This document shows, one piece after another, positions 12,301 through 22,305 of a DNA stretch of 64,000 bases (the first letter of the stretch is position 1; every line of letters starts with the position of its first letter). The position numbers and the translations under genes are program-made. Source of the stretch: Xenopus tropicalis (lineage: Eukaryota > Chordata > Amphibia > Anura > Pipidae); NCBI RefSeq assembly GCF_000004195.4, contig NC_030677.2, positions 58,038,222 to 58,102,221 of the forward strand. Reading direction: 5' to 3'. The notes under the pieces were generated by a model, which did no database searches, was not told the DNA's origin, and was given only the letters and a program-made list of their open reading frames with translations.

Positions 12301-12844
12301 AACAGAAGGAAGAGACACATGGACATCCCCCTCCCCAGGTTGCAATGGACGCTGCCCTATGGCAGGCAGTAAGGACAAGGCTGTCCTGCTGTCACCTACG
12401 TTCTGCTTTCATGTAAACTGCAGCCAGTACCTAAGCAGAAGTACTTTTGTACCCCTTAGTGATCTTGCACTTCTGCCCGGGGAATGATAAATGTCTGTTA
12501 AACTATATGCAACTATATGGATATTGGAAGAAATGTTCTTAATAGATTAGGGAAAGGGTGATGAATATGCTCAATTCAGTGGAGGGTGTCTGAAAAACTA
12601 GTTGGGGGATTTGTAGTGAAAGAGAGGAAATCTTGATTTAGGTCTTCCTTCTCTGGCCCACTAAACGAGATGACCTAGCTGCACAAGGCTATTTAATGCG
12701 TTATTTTCTATACTTAAACAGCCCCCCTAGTTATACAAACATTTAATTTGTGAGTGACTTTTTGCCGATACATTGATTTTTTTTCAAACTTGCCACCTAG
12801 TTATTGTATACAGGCTTAGCCTTAGAAATACAGTTTGTTTTTGC
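9349..12844. other. Intron with right half of the split MITE, then nothing named
   Basis: From 9350 to about 9525 the AT-rich MITE resumes ('aaacttgaattgcgacag' to 'gataaataaccccc'). From 9525 to 12844 I see non-coding sequence only. The 109-codon frame at 10593-10922 has no recognisable domain and no splice sites that favour it. Confidence 0.45.
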
Positions 12845-12848
12845 TTAA

Positions 12849-13293
12849 AGGAGAAGGAAAGGCTAATAAAGAGTTCATCTCAAGCTGCAGGCATACCTTC
12901 AGTTGTCTCAATAGTGCCCTTAAGTCTCTCCATATTTCTCCTGTTCAGATGATCAGAAGCCTCATAGGAAAAAAAAACACAGAGCTCTGTAAAGAAAGTT
13001 CCCATAATGCCTTGCTCTTGCACCAAGACCAGTGTAAATGTTCAGTTTGTAAGACTATGAGGAAGCTTCCTGCTGATTGGCTCAGATCCACATTTCTAAG
13101 GGGGGGAGGGAGTTCTTGGCATTCTTAAGGGAGGGGGGAGCAGGAAAGAGCAGAAAGCTGCTTGTCTCTGGCACAGGAATTACAGACACAACTAATCTTT
13201 TTTCAGAGAAATCAGTGCAGCGTTTCTGTGAGTGCTTATGGCTGTATTTACATAGACCTTTCTAATAAAGCTTACTTTATCTTTCCTTCTCCT
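12849..13293. mobile_element. TTAA-flanked MITE, 'aggagaaggaaag' family
   Basis: The left end AGGAGAAGGAAAG and right end CTTTCCTTCTCCT are exact inverse repeats, with TTAA at 12845-12848 and 13294-13297. The interior is non-coding. It is likely a T2/Kolobok- or piggyBac-type non-autonomous element, on the basis of the TTAA target. Confidence 0.75.
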
Positions 13294-14423
13294 TTAATGA
13301 CTTTGCCCATACCACTGAAAATGTTTCTGTTCCGATGGTTCACAGGTCACTTAAAATTTGGGATACGTCTAAAAAAATCCAGCCAGAAATACTGTTCTGA
13401 TTGCAACTGAAATTATATGCAATCAATGCATCCTTGCAACATGCATTTAGTAGATGAAGCGGCACAGGGCATACGCGGATACAAACATGTGTAAGGGTTA
13501 GGGTTGGCAACATTTCTGGGGAAAAAAACAGCCTTCCTATATTTTTCTTTTTCCTCCCTATTAATAACATTGGCATCAAGCATTAATTTTATTGGCCAGG
13601 GAGTCATTATTTTTGCACCCACGGGGAAAAAAAAGAAGGGATCACCAACAAGCCTGCAGGTGTAGGTGAGGGAATGCTTTCAATCTATCCATTTCTGCAT
13701 TCATCTTACTGGAATGTATGGAGGTAACAGAGTGCTCATTGGCCATTTTCTTTAGTAATTATACCGGTACGTCTAGGGTATGTTTTGGTAAAATGGGTGT
13801 GGTAATTAGGGGTGTGTTCACAAAGTGCACATAAAACATTTTAACAGTGCTGCACATGGCAGATTTTCATGGTTTATACTCTCTACTTAAACAGGTCCCC
13901 TAATTATACAATTATGTAAGTTGTGAGCAACGTTACGGGTTTTACAATAAATTGGTCTCTTACAAACTAGTTATTGTATACAGGCTTAGCTTTAGAAATA
14001 CAGTTTGTTTTTGTTAGGTGATTTTGCCCTCCAAAAATCATTTCTCTGTGGACGTCAATGTTCATGCCCAGGTTCAGCAGTGTGCCATTTTGATGCTTTT
14101 TACATTACTGTAGGATCCACTGCCTAGTGCCCCAGTCTAGCACTTCACAGCAGTAATCCAGCACAGCAGATATGTTAGATCCATCTGCCACAGAGTGATC
14201 AAATAACAGACAAGCCGCTTAGTGCTACTTTGGAAGTACGCCATATGGTCAGAGGGTCTTGAGTGTGTCACTATCCCTTATTCATGGTAGGAGTGACTCA
14301 TATAGATGATTGAATTCATAAATTGATAAGGTATTTTTAACTTTGAAATATCCAAGGTTTTGCAGAATCGGTAGATTTTTTTATTAGAGACCTTTTTTGC
14401 TTTGTAACACTTGGTACATGTTA
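13294..14423. other. Intron, nothing recognised
   Basis: The phrase 'gttattgtatacaggcttagc' occurs at both 12800-12820 and about 13970-13990, so two related copies of an old repeat flank the MITE region. Otherwise no feature is visible. Confidence 0.4.
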
Positions 14424-14545
14424 CCAAAGTTACATAGTTTTGATGGATTAAAAAAAGACCAGAGTCCATCAAGTTCAACGCTTCCAAGTGAACACAGCAC
14501 CCACAACCCATACTGACCTACCTATACACTCACATACATAAACCC
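14424..14545 (-). mobile_element. CR1 3'-end fragment
   Basis: The stretch 'gaccagagtccatcaagttc' and what follows match the 3' UTR of the CR1 element at 6713 over about 100 bases, in the same orientation. It runs directly into the 34-bp tandem array. Confidence 0.7.
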
Positions 14546-15296
14546 ATACTGACCTATCTATCCACTCACATACAGACCCATACTGACCTATCTATCCACT
14601 CACATACAGACCCATACTGACCTATCTATCCACTCACATACAGACCCATACTGACCTATCTATCCACTCACATACAGACCCATACTGACCTATCTATCCA
14701 CTCACATACAGACCCATACTGACCTATCTATACACTCACATACAGACCCATACTGACCTATCTATCCACTCACATACAGACCCATACTGACCTATCTATC
14801 CACTCACATACAGACCCATACTGACCTACCTATACACTCACATACATAAACCCATACTGACCTATCTATCCACTCACATACAGACCCATACTGACCTATC
14901 TATCCACTCACATACAGACCCATACTGACCTATCTATACACTCACATACAGACCCATACTGACCTACCTATACACTCACATACATAAACCCATACTGACC
15001 TATCTATCCACTCACATACAGACCCATACTGACCTATCTATCCACTCACATACAGACCCATACTGACCTATCTATCCACTCACATACAGACCCATACTGA
15101 CATATCTATCCACTCACATACAGACCCACACTGACATATCTATCCACTCACATACAGACCCATACTGACCTATCTATACACTCACATACAGACCCATACT
15201 GACCTATCTATCCACTCACATACAGACCCATACTGACCTATCTATCCACTCACATACAGACCCATACTGACCTATCTATCCACTCACATACATAAA
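14506..15296. repeat. 34-bp minisatellite, 23 copies
   Basis: The unit starts ACCCATACTGACCTATCTAT and closes CCACTCACATACAG. Copies start at 14506, 14542, 14576 and so on to 15260. Three copies (14506, 14814, 14952) are 36 bp, end in CATAA and carry CTACCTATACAC. Most copies differ by 0-2 bases. The variant spacing (308 and 138 bp) indicates block duplication of several units. The unit resembles the CR1 3' UTR segment at about 6797-6832 ('cacctaccaatctatacact'), so the array grew out of the adjacent CR1 tail. Confidence 0.9.
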
Positions 15297-16494
15297 CTAT
15301 ACTATACTGTAAGTAGCCAAGTTGTATTGTTCCATTTCATATGACATTCATATAATTGCCTTGTGGAAGGGCACTCTATTTTATAATCTTGTTAAGCTTG
15401 TTGTTAAAAACAAATATAGGTGCACCACCAAATCTTGTATGCATGTTTAACTGTACAGCAATGTTTTGTGTTATATATATATATATATATATTTCTGTTA
15501 ATACATTAGAAAATAGCAATAGTAAGAAACTTTTGTACTACTCAGCCCCAAGGGTTAAAATATTTCAGGATTTTCATGTCTCATGCTTATTGAATTCTGA
15601 CTTCCTTTGGCAGCTGTTGTATGTAAATAAAGTTCAATTATTCTCACAATTCCTTCTTATTTCCAAGAGGTTTCATTTCTGCCGTAGTCTGTGCGTCAAG
15701 CAATATTACAAATCTCTGTTCTGTTACAGATTGAAAAGCTCTAATTTAGCACTGGAAAACATATATTAATTTGGCTAGAACATAAACCGTAGAACTGGAG
15801 AGAGGTTAGAGAATAGCATATTTTGATTAAGACTATAAATGATGCATGCCCAGTATTAACTTCAGATTTGTTGCTTAGAAATTTGAATTAATTGGGGGTG
15901 TAAAGCCTGTAATACCTATTGGTTTAGGTGTGCTTATCAGATCTGCAATCGGAACAAAGTTGAAACAACAAACTGTTTTTTCCATCACTATTTGGGAATT
16001 TCCTATAATTTTCTGACAGATGAATCCCTTATGAACTGCCATGTATTAATAATACACTTGCTCCATTAAATAGAAGGAAAAAGATAGGATGGTCATGGCC
16101 ATGGTTTTAGACAGTTTTATACTGCAAATGTCAGTTTTGTCCTTTAACAGCTGTTTTTAAAAGTACTTTCTGTCTAATCATTTTATCCTGAGGTTGCTGC
16201 GTGTGTAACTTTCAGAGAGAGCTGATGAGTCAAAAGCCTCGTAGTAGCAGTCTATAACTGCTAATGTTCCCGAAACGAAAAGAAATATAAAACAGCTGTA
16301 AATTGCAAATGCACTCAGAAGAATGCCCTCCATAAGTTAACATCAGTTCATTTTTTTGGTTTCTTAAACAGTGTGATCTCACCATTTCTCAAATCAAGAT
16401 TGCATAGTGATTATATTCGTCTGATATCTAGGAGAAAAAAAATATATATTGCAGTAATGCACTAAAAGTCTTCAGCAGGTTAACTTTTAGTATG
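15297..16494. other. Intron with a short TA microsatellite
   Basis: A (TA)n run lies at about 15471-15491. The 137-codon frame at 15356-15769 crosses it and is low-complexity with no domain, so I do not call it a gene. Nothing else was recognised. Confidence 0.45.
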
Positions 16495-16502
16495 TTTTAG
16501 AG

Positions 16503-16966
16503 CAGTGATCCCCAACCAGTGGCTCATGAGCAACATGTTGCTCACCAACTCCTTGGATGTTGTGCTCATCTTTTTTTTTTTTTCAACACGGCCATGCCCC
16601 TTTTGACGCGAGCACACCCAGTTTGACACGACTGCGACTTTTTTTGACACCTAACAAATTTTTCTGCGTCAAATTTTTCCAGATGTTTTGCAAAATATTT
16701 CACCAATGGCAAAATGCAGAAATTCTCTGCAAATCCATGCCTGGCTCATCACTATTCCTGACTTGGGGGCAAGTTTTGGTTGAATAAAAACAAGATTCCC
16801 TACCAAATAAAGCCCCCTGTAAGCTGATAATGTGCATAGAGGCTGCCTAATAGCCAATCTTAGCCCTTATTTGGCTCCTCCATGAACTTTTATGATGCTT
16901 GTGTTGCTCTCCAAGTCGTTTTACATTTAACTGTGGCTCATGAGTAAGAAAGGTTGGGGATCCCTG
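16503..16966. mobile_element. hAT-type MITE
   Basis: The ends are CAGTGATCCCCAACC and, inverted, CAGGGATCCCCAACC. The flanks TTTTAGAG (16495-16502) and TTTTAGAA (16967-16974) form an 8-bp target duplication with one change, as expected for hAT transposases. The subterminal phrase 'gtggctcatgag' repeats near both ends. Related copies lie at 46050, 46821 and 48027. Confidence 0.8.
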
Positions 16967-17077
16967 TTTTAGAATGTTCTGTTTTTAGAAACCTTTCAGT
17001 TTTTGAGTTATTTGCTTTACTCCTCTACCTGGTTTGTTAGGGCAAATTGGACCCTAGCAGTTATCTGCATACATTTT

Positions 17078-17393
17078 AGGACTCTGGCACACGGGGGAGA
17101 TTAGTCGCCCGCGATAAAACTCCCTGTTCGCGGGCGACTAATCTCCCCGAGTTGCCTACCCCTGCCATCCCACCGGCGAACATGTAAGTCGCCGGCGGGA
17201 TGGCAGACGCGGCGGGGCGATTTCCGGAAATCGCCGAAAAAGACGCGCGAAATCGCGCCGCCGCGTCTGCCATCCCGCCGGCGACTTACATGTTCGCCGG
17301 TGGGATGGCAGGGGTAGGCAACTCGGGGAGATTAGTCGCCCGCGAACAGGGAGTTAATTGCGGGCGACTAATCTCCCCCGTGTGCCAGAGCCC
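17078..17393. mobile_element. GC-rich nested palindrome (foldback MITE)
   Basis: The whole element is a near-perfect inverted repeat of about 2 x 155 bp centred near 17235. Each arm folds on itself: the 20-mer GGGGAGATTAGTCGCCCGCG is followed about 15 bases later by its exact inverse, and TGCCATCCC-A/G-CCGGCGA likewise pairs within the arm. The same 60-plus residue frame therefore appears on both strands (17076-17273 minus and 17200-17397 plus), which is a consequence of symmetry and not a gene. It is strongly CpG-rich compared with its surroundings. Confidence 0.85.
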
Positions 17394-20323
17394 TTAAAGG
17401 TGAGATCTGCTGAATGAAAAGCTAAATAATTAAACCACAGGAACAGCAGAAGATGAGCTGCTTACATATATAAGGCATAGAACTACTGCAAAGTAGAAAA
17501 GTAATGCAAATTTCAGAAACAGACAGTAGATGGAATATTTCAAAGGATTCTGAATTTGAATCTGAGGCCCCCTGTCGGGAACTGTGGGATCTAGAACTGG
17601 AGACTGACTGTTGCTCCTTCTTGTGGAGCCTACATAAGTCTGCCACTTTCTCTGTCCCATCATTGAACTCTTTTTCTGTGATCAAGCCTTTTGTTTGTGA
17701 GTTTCTGTATCTGAAGTTTGTGCATCTTGACTCCATGTAAGTCTGTTCCTATCCTGGTCTTGTTTCCCAGTGTTGTGATTTTCCAGTTTTGATAGGGTGC
17801 TTGTTAGTTGGACTTTATTTGCTTATCACCTCCCCAGACCATACTTGGTCAGCCTTTGTCTTTGTTTTAATCATTAAATCATTTTATTTTCAACTTCACT
17901 TTGCCTCCAACATTATAGCCTTTGATATGTCGGTAGCAGGTTGCACAGCACATACAGTAGGTTCAGCTAGCCTTTCTGTTACCCCCAATCAGACATGTAT
18001 CCACAGGTCAGTAACAACCTACAGACTTCCCAGCAAATGGGTGGATACAGCAGAGGACACAAACCCATCTTTTCCCCTTCGTCTGGGGACTCAGGATGTA
18101 AAAAACATGGATGGAAGTTCACTTTTACAGCAAGACTTTGCGCCAACTAAAATCAACAAAACTGGAGAGGAGTGTGTTGAAAATAATAACTGGATGTGAC
18201 CCATTATGCAAAGGCCATTTTTTTATCACTGGGGCCCCATTCTGCTATTTGCGAAGGGACTTTTTTTATGCAGAGTGCCAATGGGATACTTGGGGGGTAT
18301 GCCCTGCTAACTTAGTATGGGGCCCCATGGTTCCTGATGGCAGCCCTGGCCAAATTGACATTGTCTATCATTCATTGACAGAATCTACTGCTTTGCTGAT
18401 TCTAGAAAATCCTCAAATAAATTGGCAGAGGGATTCACTCTGCAAATGGTACCGGGCCAGTATTGGTCTGATACTAGTACTGAAGACTGCAGCATTAACT
18501 AAGATGCATTAGGCTAGGGCAACACTTAAAACAGAATGAAAGAACGTTCTAAATATAATCAATTAAAAATTCTATACCTTTTCTGAAACAATCAAGTTAC
18601 TTTTCATTAACCCCCCCCCCTTGGTTTGTTTGTGCACTGTGAATCATATGATCCCAGGAGGTGGCCCTAAGTACTTAAAATGGCAAATATTTAAGTATTT
18701 AAACATTTTGTAGTAATGAAAATGGTTTATTTAGATGAAGAAGGGTTTTTACATATGAGCTGTTTTATGCAACAGAGACCTACACTGTTTGGGGGTATAG
18801 TTTTCCTTTAATCAGTGTGTTTCAGGTGTCGGAGCCAGGAGTGCAGAGAATGTAAACAACCACATAGATATTGCTTTTAATAGCAGTTACATTTACATAT
18901 AATGTGAAAACCCATTGAAATTTGTAATTAATGCATATTGTAAAGTATATAAGAATAACATTCAGATTTTCTTTTTACTATTTGTACAGCAAATACAAGT
19001 GTGCAGTAAATAGTGATATAAAACATTTAAATGTACTTTATCCTAATCACTTACTGTATAAATAATTGGTTTGTTAAAGCCTTTAGCAGTAGAATCCAAG
19101 GATCTCAATACAGGGCACTGAATGAGAAATACTGTAATTTTAATCAGGTTTTAAGTCTTTCCAAGACTGAGTTACACGGTGTACTTAAGCAATGCTGATA
19201 TTGCATTACTGAAATCTTACTGGAACTTTTCTAACTGGAGGCCATATTTTGAGAGTGGCTACAGTTAAGTACACCAATGATCAAATGCCCTTAGGAAAGT
19301 TAAGTAACTGTGTTTGCCTTGAGGTACCCACTGCTAATATGCAGAAATAAGCTCAGTTTTACTTAGGTGAAACATTTATTCAGAAGCCTTTTACACTTTA
19401 TCAAAGATCACTTTCATTTTATTATAACTGTACTAAAAGAGAGGCCTTTATGTATATTTAATTTTAAAAGTGACAGTAAGAAAATACTTGAGATTGGTTA
19501 CATTGTCTGTTTGATATACAGCTGAAACACTAAATAAGAGGTGCAAACAACTCCTGCTGCGTCCCATCTCAGCCCCCCTATTGTAGATTTCAATTGGGGG
19601 CCCTCTCAGTCGCCTTGCTTCATTGTACATCATATTGTGTCTCATATCTGCACCCACATACGCTTATTAACACACACTTTTTTACTAATACAATGTAACG
19701 GTTGTTTGGGTATATATATAGCTACTGATTACAGGGTGGCTAGGGAACACATGCTAGGCCACATCAGCCAATTAATGGACAGAGTTCTGTGTTTTGCTTC
19801 CACACTTCCTGTTACAGTATTACTTCCTGCATTATTTCTGGCCAGGTGATCTCTGAGGGAGCACACAACCCATCACTAAATGGGGGATCAAGAGAAACAA
19901 TGTAAAAGGGCAATATTTACTGATATATGTAGTCTAGTTTGGTAAGAGTCTTTAATAGGCCACTTAATATGTTGGTTATGTTATCATTCTGGGGGTATAG
20001 TTTTCCTTTATGGAGTCAGACCCAGAGAACAGAAAGGGATAAACACTACAATTATAAATAGCTTTGGAACCCTTGACAATGTTATATTCTTTCTCACACA
20101 ATAAAGTGTTTTTTCCTGGGAATCCCGTTTGTATGTCAGATTAATCTTGTGATCACAAAATGTTGGAAACAAATCACAATGACGAAAATAAATTCAGTTA
20201 CAGAGAAACTAATGACCATATGACCTGTAGCAAGGTAATGCATATTTTTGGAGGCTACTTAATTACTTTATGACAGCCTAATCGTAGCCCAATTTATGTC
20301 CTGTTTTAAACTAGAGCAGCTTA
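17394..20323. other. Intron, nothing recognised
   Basis: Non-coding sequence with a C10 run near 18611. Short frames at 17422-17740, 17789-18199, 18111-18512 and 19541-19849 lack domains and convincing splice context. The phrase 'gggggtatagttttccttta' occurs twice (18790 and 19991), suggesting ends of an old repeat. Confidence 0.4.
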
Positions 20324-20333
20324 TTAACCTTTT

Positions 20334-20469
20334 TAGTGCCATAGGACGTAGATTCTACGTCCTAGGCACTAAAGGACCAAAGTGCCATAGAACGTAGAAT
20401 CTACGTCCTATGGCACTATCGGGTTTACAAGCGCTGCGCTCGCTTTTAAAGCAGCGCAGCGCTTGTAAA
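20334..20469. promoter_or_regulatory. Three tandem hairpins inside the left transposon end
   Basis: Hairpin 1 is 20334-20371: the arm TAGTGCCATAGGACGTAGA pairs with its inverse, with one extra A. Hairpin 2 is 20381-20418, with nearly the same arm sequence. Hairpin 3 is 20424-20469, with a 17-bp perfect arm TTTACAAGCGCTGCGCT. The GTGCC core of the terminal repeat is repeated in the first two. Subterminal transposase binding is a plausible role, by inference. Confidence 0.7.
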
Positions 20470-20499
20470 GCCTGCACAACCCCCTAGGCAACGAGCAAG

Positions 20500-20660
20500 A
20501 ATGGACATACTCACCGATCCGGTCGCCCAGCCGCACCGATCCGGTCCCTTAGCCAATGACAGCAGTGGACACGCATTGATGACGTGTCCACTGCTGTCCC
20601 TTTAAATGTCGCCGCCCCCGCGTCGCCTCTTCACTCCTGCTGTGCACGTGTGACTGCTGG
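20500..20660 (+). promoter_or_regulatory. Candidate transposase promoter, CpG-rich with 16-bp inverted repeat
   Basis: A CCAAT motif (AGCCAATGAC, 20551-20560) overlaps an exact inverted repeat: GACAGCAGTGGACACG at 20558-20573 and its inverse at 20583-20598, with a 9-base loop. A TTTAAA (20601-20606) and a GC-rich run follow. The base composition contrasts with the AT-rich surroundings. Promoter activity is inferred. No start site can be fixed from sequence. Confidence 0.4.
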
Positions 20661-21130
20661 AGCCCCCCTGCTGCCTTCCTGCTGCCTTCCTGCTGGATTG
20701 GTCGCCCTGATTGCCTGCCTGCATTGTGTGAGCTGAACTACAACTCTCTAACCACTGTTTATTTTGCTTATTTTATCTCAACTGTCTAAAAATTTTTTTT
20801 TTTTTTTTTTTCCATTTCTTCTTCTATCTTTGTCATTATTACACTTTTACACACATACACACTTATTTACAACTTTCCAAAGCACACACAGACACTTACA
20901 CACACACTTACACTTAGAAAAAAAAAAAAAAAACTTTCTTTCTTTTCTTTTCTTTCTTTCTTTGCTTTCTTTGGCAGTCTTTTTTTTTACTAAAACTTTA
21001 TTTCTGATCTTGCTCTATAATTATCTGATTTATTTGGTTGCATTTTAGTGTTTTTTTTGGCATTTTCATAATTGATTTCTGTTTTTATTGCACTGTAACT
21101 TTTGTATTGCTATTGGGTGCTGAATTTGCA
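20661..21130 (+). other. Low-complexity leader of the piggyBac element
   Basis: It is pyrimidine-rich with T and A homopolymers and CA-rich stretches. The frame at 20764-21048 is a by-product of this composition. It is probably 5' untranslated or intronic sequence of the transposase transcript. Confidence 0.4.
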
Positions 21131-22012
21131 GTGACGTTGGTGGATCCAGGGCTCTGGCCACCGATTTCATTGCAATTATTGTTCTTCTGTTGGTTTAGGT
21201 GGTTTTATTGGGTTTTACTGATTTTATGGTGTTTTATCCTTGCATTGTTCTTTATTGTGTGTTTAGTGCCCCAAAAAAGGTTGCTTTTGCAGTGACATTG
21301 GTGGATCCAGGGCTCTGACCACCGATTTCATTGCAATTATTGTTCTTCTGTTGGTTTAGGTGGTTTTATTCGGTTTTACTGATTTTATGGTGTTTTATCC
21401 TTGCATTGTTCTTTATTGTGTGTTTAGTGCCCCAAAAAAGGTTGCTTTTGCAGTGACATTGGTGGATCCAGGGCTCTGACCACCGATTTCATTGCAATTA
21501 TTGTTCTTCTGTTGGTTTAGGTGGTTTTATTCGGTTTTACTGATTTTATGGTGTTTTATCCTTGCATTGTTCTTTATTGTGTGTTTAGTGCCCCAAAAAA
21601 GGTTGCTTTTGCAGTGACATTGGTGGATCCAGGGCTCTGACCACCGATTTCATTGCAATTATTGTTCTTCTGTTGGTTTAGGTGGTTTTATTCGGTTTTA
21701 CTGATTTTATGGTGTTTTATCTTTGCATTGTTCTTTATTGTGTGTTTAGTGCCCCAAAAAAGGTTGCTTTTGCAGTGACATAGGTGGATCCAGGGCTCTG
21801 ACCACCAATTTCATTGCAATTATTGTTCTTCTGTTGGTTTAGGTGGTTTTATTGGGTTTTACTGATTTTATGGTGTTTTATCTTTGCATTGTTCTTTATT
21901 GTGTGTTTAGTGCCCCAAAAAAGGTTGCTTTTGCAGTGACATTAGTGGATCCAGGGCTCTGACCACTGATTTCATTGCAATTATTGTTCTTTGATTGCTT
22001 TTAGTGGTTTTA
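21131..22012. repeat. 161-bp tandem repeat upstream of the transposase
   Basis: Copies begin with GTGACATTGGTGGATCCAGG at 21131, 21292, 21453, 21614, 21775 and 21936, an exact 161-bp period. The first five are nearly identical; the sixth diverges after about 75 bases. Each carries a GGATCC and a 'gtgccccaaaaaaggttgct' segment. They contain no long open frame. Confidence 0.95.
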
Positions 22013-22305
22013 TTCCATTTGATTTCAGTTGTTCTAGAAAGGTCCAGAGGTGCTAAGTTCAGATTGTTCTGGTAGTTTCTATTGCCAAAGGTTAACTCCT
22101 GGTCATCTCTTGCTGGCTTGAGTTTATCAAAAGGTTACAGTGAGTTTTTTTTTTCTAGCTTCTCCTATTACAAGTGTTCTCCTATTACATTATTACATCA
22201 TTACAAGTGTTGTCTTGCTTTTTTTTTTTTTTTTTTTTTTGCTTGCTTGTTTTGACTTTGCCTGCTGATTGCTAGATTTGTAGTTGTCTGTATATTTCTG
22301 GCACA

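Noticed and set aside
14506..15296. Could the regular array be a CRISPR?
   Set aside because: The units are contiguous with no unique spacers, and the context is a vertebrate intron with LINE tails.
15356..15769. 137-codon frame
   Set aside because: It crosses a TA microsatellite, is low-complexity, and has no domain or splice support.
17076..17397. Two similar open frames on opposite strands (65 codons each)
   Set aside because: They are mirror images produced by the palindrome at 17078-17393.
18111..18512. 133-codon frame and the overlapping 136-codon frame at 17789
   Set aside because: No recognisable domain, codon pattern or splice sites. Intronic chance frames of this size are expected.
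20764..21048. 94-codon hydrophobic frame in the piggyBac leader
   Set aside because: It is produced by T-rich and CA-rich low complexity; no start context or homology is apparent.
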